A DNA stretch of 64,000 bases from Pithys albifrons albifrons (Eukaryota > Chordata > Aves > Passeriformes > Thamnophilidae). The stretch lies in the NCBI RefSeq assembly GCF_047495875.1, contig NC_092497.1:63201492-63265491 (forward strand). Direction: 5' to 3'. A program made the translations under genes and the position numbers. Under the pieces are notes generated by a model. That model was not told the origin of the DNA, did not search any database, and saw only the letters and a list, made by a program, of their open reading frames with translations. Positions 1 to 14,100 of this stretch are shown here, one piece after another. Each line of letters starts with the position of its first letter. The first letter of the stretch is position 1.

Positions 1-2097
1 GAACTTCCATTATTTTCCTCTCTTTTTGTGAAGAATATCCATTTTATGACATACTTCAATTCAGAACAAAAATTTACTCTCTGTGACTTTTCCATGCTAT
101 AAAGTGCAGCATAGTAAGTGACAGTTTTACTTCGGTGTGAAGTAAATAAAATGCTAATGCCATGTGTGTGTGCCCAGTGACCAAAGTATTATTGAACAGC
201 TGTCTTTTGCAGTTGTTTGTCCTGTTCATGAATTGGTGGTTACTCACAGTCTTTAGCCCTGGTGGTACATAAAACACAAGGTTTTTCTGGTTTTATATGA
301 TATCCCTCAGTTACTTGCTCTGTTAACAGTTGTTTCACTGATTTAAGAATTGTGGGATAAGAGCCTGCCTCTCTGAAACTCATTCACCAGTGTCTAAAGT
401 GACACAGTGTTCTTACTACATTTTAAGCTCTGAAGGTCCTCAGAACTGGAGTTAATACCTGCTGCATCAGAAGTTAACCTTTGCATTTGATTTTACTTGA
501 ATGGAACTAAAAGTGTTTAAAGCAGTCTTAATAAACTGCTATTCACGAGAGCATGAAGTTATAAAAATACAGTATTTTTCTTGTACTATGTATAAAGGAA
601 AGCACAAATTTTCCTGTTAAATTAGTGCATATTTGTGGAATTAGCTGAGATGACATCAGAATGGTGTGGTGACATTTATCACACAGCTGTCACTGTACTG
701 TCTTTGAGGAGCAGCGTGCTGTAGAGTCATTGAGAATATATAAATTAATTTCCATGCCCCTTACTGTGCATTAGTTTTGTCACATCTGTAAAATGATCTG
801 CATTCTAAAATGTGTAAGAATTAAGAATATGTAGACGACAGAACATCCAGTCTTGCTTCCTGAACATTTGGCATAATCCGTGTTTGGTTTTGATCTTCCC
901 AGCAGGCTGTTTCACTCTGTATTTATACAGAATGCACTTTCCAGGTTTCTTTGTAGTATGGCCTTGGCCCAGAAAAGTTTACTGACATGTCTCTTTGGAG
1001 AAAGCTCAGCTTTCTTTACTCTGTAACAATTCATAGAAGAATAGAAACTTGGTGGTGTGTAGCTGAAAGCTTTTCCTTCTGTGAAAGGATTTGAAAGCCG
1101 AAGCCCAACTTGCGAACTGGTTTAGCTGAGAATGGCTGCAGTGCATATTTTCAAAATGTGGAATATAGTATGAAGAGTAAAACTGAGGCAGCGTTATGAG
1201 GGTTTTAATGACATTGTCAGATTGTACTTTGAGAGTGTATGGCAGATCTTTCAGATACAGACTTTACGAAGGCTGTTGGTCAAAACCAGAATTTTGTACT
1301 TTCAAGAGATAAACAAAATTTGATGTCCGGGGGGCAAAAACTAGAGAATGAGGCTATAATGTATCTTCTACCCTCCAAAGGCCCCGTGCAAAGCTTCCCT
1401 CTTAGCACCTTCCTCATGCTGGGATGCATTTCCAAAAGTGGTCTGGAAAGCTGAGAGTGCGTCTTAGCAGCTTATTTGTTAAAATAAACCACAAAAATGG
1501 AAAAAGGTTCTACAGGCAGTTTGGTTTTAAACAGCCTGTTTATTTCCAAAATAAACCCAAACCAGAAATCAACCTATCCATTCACTCTGCTGTTGAATGC
1601 ATTTGTGAGCCAACTGGGAAATGTTGGATATACACTCTGTTTCTCTGTTAATGTTTTAGTTTTTGTTTGAAGTATGCACAGTGTTAATGGTGCCATTAGG
1701 AGGACTGGAGAGAATAATCAGACCAGTTTGTGTTGAATGTAATGTTCTCAGAAGCAAACAAGTTTTGCTAAATTTTATACACAATTTGTAACAACTTCTA
1801 CTATCACTAGACTGGAAAATTGGCAAAGGTCACCTTGTATATCCATCAGTAATGCTTGATAAGTTATAGAAGAGAAAATGGTTCAGATTTGCAAATCCTT
1901 TATGAGGTTTTGCTCAGTAAAGATAAAAGAGTTGCTTTAATATTCCAACTTGCACTTGTATTTTGGAATTACAAAAGAATTAGGTTTTACCAAGCTAAAG
2001 TGAAATTTCAGATACACTTTTGAGAAGTGTCTGTTCCACTGCAAGAAACTGTATTTGACTTGTTTTCAGTTCATGATTGTGTAGCCTTCTCTCTTAG
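1..2097 (+). other. RASA1: RASA1 intron (5' part outside window)
   Basis: AT-rich sequence before the first recognisable RASA1 exon. I looked for the preceding PH-domain exon and did not find it, so this is taken as intron. No repeat family or RNA gene was recognised here; the short open frames are not protein-like. Confidence 0.7.
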
Positions 2098-2175
2098 GAC
2101 TGGATGAAAGCTCTGCAGATGTTTTGCAGTTTAAGAAAAACCAGTCCAGGAACATCAAATAAACGTCTCCGTCAG
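2098..2175 (+). CDS. RASA1: RASA1 exon, end of PH domain
   Basis: 26 codons, phase 0 at both ends. Acceptor ctctcttag, donor CAG|gtaaag. Starts DWMKALQMFC and ends NKRLRQ, matching the PH C-terminal helix and the linker to C2. Confidence 0.93.
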
Positions 2176-5100
2176 GTAAAGCTGATACTGTGGGGTTGGT
2201 GCTGCATATGGAGGGGTGTTTGTCCCTTTGCTGCAAAATGATACTGATAAATCTCAGAATCTTCTTCCTGCAGAAGTCCTGAAAGAAAGTGTAAAGATGC
2301 CAGCAACTTCTAAAATGTGTCTCATATGGGAAACCTTAAATTTATCTGACATATAAATGAAATTCTCTTCTAACAATATTAATTTTCATTTACACACACA
2401 TGTCAAACTCTGCTTGAGCCCTGATTTCTCTTGGTCTCTTGAAAGTGAATACTGGAATTTCCTCAGACACAGAGGACAGACAATATTAAATGGTTAAATC
2501 TATAATGATTGAAGAAGAATGGGGAAATACTTCAAGAATTTTTGATAATTTTGGATCTTAGGAACATTGGATGTAGTTGGTTTTTATGGGTAGTAGAGAA
2601 AGGAATAAAATGAGGAATAAATAGGAATAAAAACCAGCCATTTGGTTGTGAATGTTACAGATGTTTGGATACTTCTGCATAAATGAACTAATTGAGGTGA
2701 ATTCACAGATGAAGTGGCAGGTGCAATTGGGAGCTTCAGGCTGCAGAAGCAGAGCAGAATTCTTTACTTTAAAACACAAAGACAATGCTCATCTACATAA
2801 AGGAATACAATGTAAAGTGTTGCACGAAAGAATTATGCATAATTTGTTGGGAAATCACGAAATAATAAACTTGTGTTTGGAATTGTCCATGTCTCTTACT
2901 CAAAGTGCCAGTCTGATTTCAGTAAAATTTTTGCCTAGAAAAGTTGCTGTTTGCAAATCCTAATGCCTCAAAATAATTTTAAAAGAACACAAGATGCCTT
3001 AAAAATAGGTCTAGATTTTTGATTTTGAGTTACTCTTAATTTGGTTCTTGTACCGCTTAAAAGTGTCGTTCCATTACTTCTGTTCCTTGCTGCTCTAGTT
3101 AGGAGGTTTTATATTCAGTATTCACATATTAACATTATTATCTCTTCACAGAGCATAAAAAATTCATTGATATGCTTCTTATTTGTATTTTAGCAATAAA
3201 AATAAATTCTGTTTACTTGTTTCAGGTCAGCAGTCTCATTTTGCATGTAGAAGAAGCTCATACGCTCCCAGTAAAGCATTTTACAAATCCGTATTGTAAC
3301 ATCTACCTGAACAGTGTCCAGGTAGCAAAAACACACATCAGGGAAGGGCAGAATCCTGTGTGGTCTGAAGAATTTGTCTTTGAGTAAGTTTTAATCTTCT
3401 TGAATTAATGAATTTCACTTGTAATTTGCATTGCATTTAAAATTCTTAACACTGTGTATTGTTTTTCTGTATTTTAAAAAATACTGTCTATGTGTTTAGA
3501 CAGCAGCAACCTTTCAGCCAAATTCTGCATGGGCAGAGTTTTCTATAGGCACCTAACTGGACTGTCTTTGTTAATGTGTCTTTGGCTGATAGGGATAACT
3601 GAGGATTGAAATGAAATTTGGAAAAGTGTAAATGCCAGCCAAGTATGGTACTAACTGAGGTTCTCTCATTTTTTTTTCCTAGTGATCTTTCATCTGACAT
3701 TAATAGATTTGAGATAAGTCTTAGTAACAAAACAAAGAAAAGTAAAGATCCAGATATATGTAAGTATTTTTTTGTAAAAGATACTTATATATTACAGCAG
3801 TGGATACTTTGTGTGTTTTTCATTACTTTTGTCAAGCACTGTCACATGAGAATTAAGTTGGTTCTTTATGCTCCCCATACTGCTGTCTTTGTATATTTGG
3901 AAAGTTGAAGAAGCTTTCCATTAATGTTTTTATAACTAGAACCCGTGTGGTTTTGGTAATAAAATGCACAATAATCCAGTCCTATATATCTGGCACTTTT
4001 CCTACCTCTGCTGGAGATTAACCATTGTCAGACAATGACTGTGCTTGCCTCAAAAAAGAGGAAAGGGAAACTTTCCATAGTAGTCTGCTCCATAAAATGG
4101 AGTTCCAGTTTGTGCAGTTTTAAGTCTGACTACATGGAATTCCTTTTCAGGCTTTTTGGTTGCTTCCAGTGAGAAAGGGAAAGATGCAATTCTTTATTAA
4201 AAAAATATAATAAAAAAAATCCTGGTTGTTTCTGAAGAAAATTTGCTGTGTTTTCATTTTACTTCAGATATCTGCTTTCCTTATTACCACTCTTAGGCTT
4301 AAACCTAAAGTTACCTCCATATCTCCTTTAATGGGAAAGGATCTGTATTTAATTTTGCCTTTTACACAGTTTTCCAGTATTTTTTTTCCACAATTTACCC
4401 AGACAGCTGCTTCCTTTAACTGTGGTTTTGTTTCTGTTTCAGCAAATTAACAGCCAGGTGGTAAAATATGTCAGCTTCCTAGAAAAGAAGAAGTTTGAAC
4501 AATGTGAATTTGCAGCTCTTAGGTAGAAAAAATAACTTCAGTTTAGTCTCTTCCACACAATGGAGTTCTAGTTTTGGGGTTTTTCCTGTTCTTCCAGGTA
4601 TCTTGTTTCCCACCATACCTGTTCTTGGGCAGCTTCAGTGCTGTGTCTCTCCTTTGCTGCTTGAGGGCAGGATGGCTCTTCCTGCCCCCTTCAGATTCAT
4701 TCCAAGATTTTTTCTTTTCTCTCCTGTTCAAGGATGTCTGTTCTAAAGCCTGTCAGAGTTGTTTTCAGTTTGAGTGTATTTTGTTACTGGCCTAAACCTG
4801 TGCCTCAGTGCTAATTTATTGAATTTTTTTTTTAAATTTTTTTTGTAAGATCTGTAGGGAGACCTTGACAAATGATTTACAGCTCATTTAGATGGTCTTG
4901 CAGAGCCTGATTCAATTTGTGGGGAGTTTTTTTGTTTGTTTTCGTGTGAGGAAAGTAAAAGCAGATCTCATTGAGAGGCATGGAAGAGAGGAGGTGTTTG
5001 CTTGAGAGATCAGAGTGTCAGGCTAAACTGTTAGTGAAACCAGCCGTGGGCTCCTCTTGGAGTGTGGTGGCTGTTCCACAGGCAGTGTTGCCTCTGAAAG

Positions 5101-8100
5101 GGCCTGGGCTCCTCTGTGAAAACAGCCCTGCATTCAGGAACACATACCTGCTCTGGGTGGGTCTGTGCTCCCAGCTGCTTTACCGTGCTTGGCAATCGCA
5201 ACTCAACAACACCACTGAAAGCCCAGGTACTGATTCGGCCATTCTTGAGTTGACTTTGTCAGGAAGCAAGTGCTTGGGAACTCTGTCATCTGATATCCGT
5301 AAACTGTAGCATAGCGTGCGAGTTAATATGTAAGAGATACATAGGTCAGTGTTTGGGAAGACCTTAGCAACTGTGCAATAATAAATAGTAAGAAGTAACA
5401 AAGTGGTGGAGGAGCAGACCTGATGGTGGTGTCTGCCAAAGGCTGGGCAGGGAATAGTGAATTCTAAAGATGTCACCTATTTTATTTTCGGACTGCTACC
5501 TAGATTGCAAGGTGGCACTTTTTTACCTACTTACTTGGGTGTTACAAGGAAAGCCATGTCAATATTCATGTAGAATTTTTGAATTTATGCATTTTTTACA
5601 GAATTTCTTATTTCTGCATTAGTTTATAGCCTCTGTAAAGCCACTGAAGAGAGAATATGTTAACATATATTGATGGCAAACTTCTTGTTTAATACTTTTT
5701 TTATGAAATGAGATGACATATGCTGAAAATGAAATGGGTTTTGTGTTCAATACTAGCACTGTTTTGGTGGAGATAACATACTTGAACAATGCTTTTTTTC
5801 CTTAAGTGTTTATGCGTTGCCAATTAAGCCGATTACAAAAAGGACATGCAACAGATGAGTGGTTTCAACTCAGTTCCCATGTACCATTAAAGGGCATTGA
5901 GCCAGGATCTTTGCGTGTTCGAGCACGATATTCCATGGAGAAGATCATGCCAGAAGAGGAGTACAATGAGTTTAAAGAGGTATGAATTTGTTTCACTTTC
6001 CTTGGTTTATCTGTCAAAATTCATTTTGTTCATTGATGCTGATGGATCTCAGGAACACTGGTTGACATAATTATGTATTATTTACAGTCACATCTATACA
6101 TGTATGATACCATTTTTTCCAATGTTAGGAGAAGCTTCTGAATATTTTAAAATTGTTTTTCTTTCAGCTTATACTCCAGAAAGAACTTCATGTAGTCTAT
6201 GCCTTATCACATGTTTGTGGACAGGATAGAACACTGTTGGCTGGCATTTTACTGAAGATTTTTCTTCATGAAAAGCTTGAATCCTTGTTGCTACGAACTC
6301 TAAATGACAGGGAGATAAGCATGGAAGGTACTGCACTAAATCACGCTAAAGTCTACTGGAATTCTGGGCAGGTGGGGAGGGAAGAGCTCCAGTGTCTTCC
6401 TTTCTCTCCTCCTTTACAACTTGTATTGAAGAGTTAACACACTTTTCTGTTACCTCCTTTCTCAGCTTTTTCTTTCCTGTCTCTTTTTTTCAGATGAAGC
6501 TACTACCTTGTTCCGTGCCACCACGTTGGCAAGCACACTTATGGAACAGTATATGAAAGCCACAGCAACGAGTTTTGTTCATCATGCACTGAAAGACTCC
6601 ATATTAAAGATAATGGAAAGCAAGCAGTCCTGTGAGGTGATACCTTGAACTGTGTTTTTAAACAGTTTAGTTTGTTGATACAATTATCTACTGGTTATTA
6701 AGTGTTAAATATTAGTTTTAGTCTCTAGTTTTAGAGACAATTCTTAATCTCTCAGAACTAAAGTTGGTTTACATCAGAAATACAGGAACTGAATTTATTA
6801 AGAAATTTTTGATATTTCCCCACCTTCCTGGATTTTCGCTTCAAGCAACATTTATAGGTAGAACTTTTTTAAGTTATTTTAATTAAAATTTCCTTCAATT
6901 ATTTGAGAGTTGTAGGCTGTTCTACAGCTCTTACTGAATGTGCTAATCTAAGGAACTTTTATTAAACTCAAGATATTGCAGAGGTCAGGGTCTGAGCTTT
7001 TAATCTAACTTAAAAATTCTTGATATTAAATAATTGTTAATTATCCTGAAAGTTTTTTCAAAATGACCCTAAAACTTCTGTGTTTCACTTTAGCTTCATG
7101 GTGAAAAGGATAGGAATTTCAGAAATTTGGACTGAGGGAGACAAAAATCCACGCAGATGAGTAGTGGTGAATATTCAAGCTGATAAAAACCAGATATGTG
7201 TATTAGAAATTAAAACTCTTGTTTCTTCATGTTTCCTGACTAGCCATTGAAACAGACTTGTGAGTTCTGTAAAAGACGTTTTTGGCAGCAAATATTTAAT
7301 TTACTTTGAAGTAAAATTCAGTGCATAATAATATGAAACTAATAATGTTGTTCTAATTAGGAGAAGAAGCCTAATCCTCTTCTCTTTCTGTTTTAGTTAA
7401 ATCCTTCAAAGTTAGAAAAAAATGAAGATGTAAACACTAATTTGGCACATCTACTCAGTATACTTTCAGAATTGGTGGAGAAAATATTCATGGCTGCAGA
7501 GATACTGCCCCCGTAAGTTTGGGCTTGTCATATTTATATTTGAAAATTCCTGTTTCTGTGAATTACTTTGGACTTAAAATGGTGTTCTTACTGATTTTTC
7601 TTAGGATTGCTGTATGGACACAGAGGAATATAAATGGAAATAAAAAATAACACTTTCAAGACTTAATAGTGTTTTTTACAAAAGCCTCTGGCTTTTCTTT
7701 TTCTCACTTTTTTTAAAGAAAAAGCTACTAGATCCAAGAGGTCAGGGAAAAAAAAGAATAACAAAGATAATCAGTCTCATATTTTCATAAAAAGGTGGAA
7801 GAACTGTAGTAGCTAGCAGACAAGTACGTATATGTAAGTTGATCACAAATTCTTTCCAGTACTCCTCCTCTGAGAAAGAGATGGAATTGTTAACTGCACA
7901 TTAAAAATACAGTCAGGTAGTAATAGAGTGATAATATACAATGTTTGCTTTTGTTGCAGAGATTATTTTTTCCCCACACTTTTTTTAATTGCTAAAGTAA
8001 CTTGTTTTCATAGCTCAGATTCGAATTATCTATTAAAAGTGGGTGGTATACAGGATTTTCATTCAGTGTGTTATTAGCTTTTAAAGTATAAAAAATCCTT

Positions 8101-11100
8101 ACTTTTGAGTTATCAGAGAAGCACAAAGTTGCTTGTGTGTTAGTGCTGGCAAGGTTAGCATTGAAAGGTGCACTGCTTTTAAGTATATGATGCAGCACTC
8201 GACATTTTCTGAAATACACCACAAATTTTCACATTTTTTTTAATGGGAGAGGATTGTTGCTGTGGCTGGTTAACTTCTGAACATTATCCCTCATTTATGG
8301 AAATTATGGTTATTTAGTTAAGAGAAAAAAATTAAACCATCATAATTGTCTTTTTTAAAAAACAAAGTACTACCTAAGAAACAGGAAACAGCTGATTATA
8401 AAACTTCGGTGCATGTCTGAATGATCACTGAATTGCATATAGAATGGGTTTTCTTTTTCATTTATAAATTCACTTTTTAATATAAACTTTAGAAATAGAA
8501 ATCTTATAAATTTATTAACTTATAAAGTAATTCTTAGTTAAAGTTAATTTAAGGCTTATGTCTAAGTTATTAATGTAAAGTCCTGCATCAAGCAGGAGAT
8601 TGGTCTAGGTCCTTTCTGAACAGCTTTTTTGATTCCATAAGTTTAATGGAAGGACTAATTGTCTACTGTTTCAGGACATTGAGGTATATTTATGGGTGCC
8701 TGCAAAAGTCTGTTCAAAACAAGTGGCCAGCTAATACCACCATGAGAACCAGAGTTGTTAGGTAAGTTACTTGTCAGCTTTATTTTGAACATAATCCTTT
8801 CAAGCCCTGTCAAAGACACACTGCAATGTGCTTATCTGTTTCTTTCAGTGACAGAACTGTGTACACTCGCACAGGTTACAGTAGTATTTAAGATAATCAT
8901 GATACTGAGGCAGGATATCCCAGTTAAGGATTATGAGCTTGCTAGATTCTTGGTCATGTCCTTAGAGCCTTGCCAGAATAAAATGATGTAGTTTAGAGGT
9001 CAGTATAGCCTTACTTAGGGGCGTTCCTGTGGTATAAAGGAGAGTACTCTGGACTCTGAATCCCAAGGACCTGAGTTCGAGTCTCAGTGGGACTGTCCCC
9101 CTGGCAGTAAATGCCTCCCTGCCATCCCTTCCCATCAGATCTGGGATGCTCAGCAGGGTCAGCCCCGGTCAGTACCGGGGGCTGTGACAGTCCCGAGGAC
9201 TTCACTGTCACTGTCCAAGCTCGCTCGGCCGTGGCAAATGGACCTCAGGACTGAAACGGTGGGGCCAGTTCTGGGCACAGTGAGCCTCACCTCAACAATC
9301 CACTGCGCAGGCTGGAAGGGCACATGGGGAGAGCCCTGTCCAAATCAGTGTTCGTGAGGTCTGGACATACCTACATACATAGCTTTACTTACTGGTTTTA
9401 AGTTTGAATTTAGTGTGCTGCTGTCCAGTCATGTTGCAATGTTCCATAGCTCACTTAAAAATGTCGCAGGAGGTGACTGAACCTGGCTCTTCTGAACTCA
9501 CAGAGGCTTGGAAACTCCTGTCTACATTATTAAATCAGGGCAATACAGATTCTTCTCTGTTCATTGCCAGGGCAGGTCAAACAAAAAACCTTTGACAAAG
9601 GTGTGATTTTGACACTGTTTTTCTAAATGTAGTCGAGGTTTTAGGGGTATCAGGGCCACAGCTTTCCTTTTTGTGATGTCAGGCAGTTGAATGATTGGCA
9701 GAGGTTAATCTCACACGGAGGGATCTTTGAGAGGATTTGTCTTTGGCTTGTATTTATCATTTTGACACCAGAAGCCTTCTGTGTTCCTTAGTGCTAAGTG
9801 GCATTTCCTTTGAATGGAGACCGCCCTTACTGTGAGATCCCGTTGTGATTTGAAGGGATACCCTGCTGGAAGGCTGTAAAGCTCAGCAGTGAATTCCATA
9901 GCTCTTTTTTCTTTCTCCCCAGCAACAAAGAGGATCATGTGGCTTTTCTTAGTGGACATGCAGCTCACATTCAGGGTATTCCCAGAGATCTCCACTGGAT
10001 GCTAAAAATACTGGATCACTTGCTGTGGTGCTCTGGTTTTTTTGGTGGATACTAGGGATTTCTCTTTAGAGTATAGAGCCTTTTGGTGATTTTATTACCT
10101 TTTATTGCACTGCTTTGGGGTTAAGAAAGACTAAATATTCAGAGGCAGGTTTTTTTATGTCTGGGTATATTCCCTATTGTATCAGTCAAAAGGTGCTGAT
10201 ATTTCTCTCTGGTTGTAAAATTCCCATGTAGATATTTGCTTATTTGTAACTTACACAGGTTGACCAAGGTAATAATCACCAGATGTTTCTTATCACCAGA
10301 GTCCCTGCTAGGCTGGTACCTTGCTGGCCTTCAGCTTTTGGGCACTTTAAAAGAGGAATTGGTGTATATGCTGTGACTTCAAAATTAATTCCTTCCTCAT
10401 AGCTTTAGATTCACACTGTAGGAAATATTTTACCTTAACCTATGGCCAGTAACTGTTTTCTTACCAGCCCACAAGTTGTGTTTCTTAGAGATTTAAGAAA
10501 CATCTTTAACACAATATATTAGGTGTCTTGAACATACAGAAAGTGTGTTAACCTCGCTACTGTGTTTGTCGTTTTCAAGTACTGTGGACATTTTCATGAC
10601 TATGTACTTGTGAACAGGCAAGGTAGTGTAAGGTCTCCTTTCTCCTTTCATAAGCAGTCAGGTTTTACAGTATTGCTGTAGAGAAAACCAGCCTGCTGGT
10701 GGTCCAAGGACAAAATTACCAATTTTTTAAATTGATTTAGCTGGTCTCCGTGTCACTTCATTTTACAGCAGTTAGCTGGAGCTGTAACCTGAGTTACTTT
10801 TTACTTTTTTAGTTTTTACTGAGTTAGTTTTTACTTTTGCTATTAGCAGAAAGATTTTGCTCATGCTGCTGAAGGTGATTCTGGTTTCCTGTTGAATGAA
10901 CTCCTAGTTCAACAGTTAAAACAGCACTTTTTCACAGCTTTCTAGATAGGAAAGTAACAAATCCCTCATTATTTTTCTGCTGGAGTAAACTGTCATCAGG
11001 ATATGGACCAGCTTAAGCTGACTTAAGGCTGTGTTCAGCCAAAAGAGAGGTTCCCTTTGCCTGCCCGTTCCTGTGCTCCTCCTTAAGATGGCTTGGGTGG

Positions 11101-14100
11101 GTGAGTGGTTGTGGGATGGATGACTTGCAGTAGCAGGCAGTGGAGAGCTTTTGGGAGGTCAGAGACTAGAGGCTCCTTTTTCAAGCCAGCAGTGTCTGGT
11201 ATTGGCTTCATTATCACTTTGCATTTAAGTTCTTCCCATGTGACTCCAACAGTGGGAAATCAGTGGGCCTGTTTTTTCAGCTTTCATTGTAGTTCATAAA
11301 ATCATAGCATGATGATCTTAACTTGTTAATATTTTCACAGGTACAGGCTGGTTGCTTGGTGTTTGTCTCAACAAGATTCCATGCTAACTTAAGTCCTTGA
11401 AGGCTACTCAATTTTATCATTAATTCTCAAATGCTATTAAACAAAATACAGTTTTCTTTTCATTTCAGTGGCTTTGTTTTTCTTCGACTGATTTGTCCTG
11501 CTATCCTGAACCCACGGATGTTTAATATCATCTCAGGTGACTATATGCTTCAGACTGAATCCATTCTTTATAAAGCAGGAGGCATGAAATCACTGTGTTG
11601 TCTAATGTAGCAAAATACGATGTTTTTTGAATACAGTGTTCAAAGTCATGTCACCCACATGACTTGACTTACTTTTCTTTACGGTGCCCAGCCCATGCTT
11701 TTCATCCTTAAAGGCTTGATTGTGGTTATCCCCCATGTAATTTTAAAGTCCAGAAAAACATGCACTGTTATATTTAATAATGAAATTTTGAGTTAAAGTG
11801 TAGCATTGTTTAATGTATTTGAGCAGTGGGATAAATGTAATTTTGCAATGTTCAGATGTCACTTTCAGTGCAGTGCAGAGCCAGAGTTAATGGCTGAATT
11901 CAATGGTATCTCTGAAATGAACAAGATTTATAATGTTGATATGTGCCTGCAGAGCCTGGAATACATTTGTGCACCTAGAAAATTTTTCTTGAACAACTGT
12001 ATTGAATGTCCTGCTTGAATGGCTTCAGCCACTGCAGAGGTCTTTTGAATCGTTAAATACCGTCAGTCTCAAGTACAGAGTCTTAATGATGAGAGAGAGA
12101 CACACATTCAGAAAGGGAGAAAAACAGGAGAAAATGCAGAAGAAAATAAAAAAATCTGGTTCAGAAAAGCTTTTTTGCTTTATTCATATACAGTTTTTAA
12201 GACAATAAGCATGTTTCTGTCATTAATCTTTAAGCTGTACTGAATCACAGGCTGTTCTGAGTTGGAAGGGGCCCACAAGGATCATCGAGTCCAACTCTCA
12301 AGTCAATGGCCCACACGGGATTGAACACACATGACCTTGGCATTATTACAACCAAGTTTTAACCAACTGAACTAATCTCAGGTCTAAATGAGAAGGACTA
12401 AGTTGAACAGAAAGTTCCTTTCTTTCACACAGTAATCATTTCTATACATATTTCGGGAAAGTGTTTGAGAAACATGGTCTGGAACCAGTGATCCTTTCTT
12501 CAGCATTTTATTATCTTTGGGTAGTTTTTAAGTTAGGTACCTCCTACTCTGGATTGCACTATGACTGCAGGTGTAAAAAGTTCAGATTAACATGGGTTTT
12601 TTTTATATTACTAAAGCAACATGTTTTATTTCATCAAGTATCATCTTTCATATGATGTTAGGATATTAAAATTACTTTATATAATATTAGAAATACTTTA
12701 TTAAAATACAAATGGAAGAAGTTTTTTTTCATGTGACTGCTGTTATTTCAAATCGAATGGCCAGTAACTCTCTACTTTGTATTGCTGCCAGATTCTCCTT
12801 CCCCCACTGCTGCAAGAACGCTGACGCTGGTCGCCAAGTCTGTGCAGAATTTAGCAAATCTGGTTGAATTTGGAGCTAAGGTGAATATAATTTTACACAC
12901 AGAGGATAACTTAGAACTACGTTTCCAGTACAGTTTCACATGTGCCTGTGTAATGCAGGCAAAAATCTTCTGCTGTTTTCTCATGCAGAACCTCTGACTC
13001 TTTTCTACCCCTTGTATCCCTTCTCAAACTGGTGTTTTCTGTGGAAGAGCACTTCAAAACTATTTGTACTCACTATCATACCGCTAGACAAAGTGTAAGT
13101 CAAGTGTACATATTGCACTAAAAAGCCCAACCTTTCAATAAAGTTTCTGTTATAATGCTAAGAGAATGCCAGCAGTAACTGGTCTGTCTCAGTTCTCAGG
13201 CTGAAACATTGCCAAAAATAAATCTGTTGATGTAAGCACAATGAACATGACTTCAGGCTGGCATTATTAAGTTATTTCTCTGACACACAGAACTTGGAAT
13301 GTAAGAGTCAATGAAAAAAACAGGGAAGAGGACACTATCTGCTGATCATACCTCTGAAAGCAGAGCATCTGTTCATCGCAGCCAGGTATCGAGAGACACT
13401 CAATGCACATTCATACTGGTTTGCATGTGTAAGAAAAATTCTGAATTAGAGATTCTCAATCTTCTGAATAAAAGAAAATAACCAAATTCTGTAGTCTTTT
13501 GACTGGCTGCTCACCAGACATTAGAAATTCACTTGAAAAAAGATCCCATTATTCCAGTTAACATACTTGCTCAGCAGTATCATTTGCCCAGCTGTGCTGT
13601 GTTCACTTCAGGTTGTGACAGTTATCTTGGCATTGATTTGTTAATGAATGCTCTTTAAAATTATCAGGAGCCATATATGGAAGGGGTAAATCCATTCATC
13701 AAGAGCAACAAACATCGCATGATCATGTTCTTGGATGAACTTGGGGTAAGTGGTTAAAAAATACTTACTGAAGTTATATAGCAGCATTATAAATTAAAAT
13801 TCTTTACACTTCTTTTTAATCAGCTCAAAAATGCATCAGCTCCCATACAGTTTTGAATGCTTGAATGCATTTTTACACGTGGTTAGAAAGTACAGATTGG
13901 TGGTCTGTCATAGCGAATTAAAACCATCAAATATCTTCTTAGACTTTAGTAATTTAGGCCTCTGTAAATGCAAGAAGCTCAAAATAGATTTTATAGCTAC
14001 GAGATTAGAAATTTTGGCCAACAATACAATCCTATAAAAACATGTTTTAACCAAAAATTTTTGTGTAAGTTGTCACATGGTTTTGACTAGAGATGTAAAT

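Noticed and set aside
9021..9096. tRNA-Gln(CTG) gene
   Set aside because: It is the head of a SINE with two more copies in the window, carries stem mismatches and is followed by SINE body, not a Pol III terminator.
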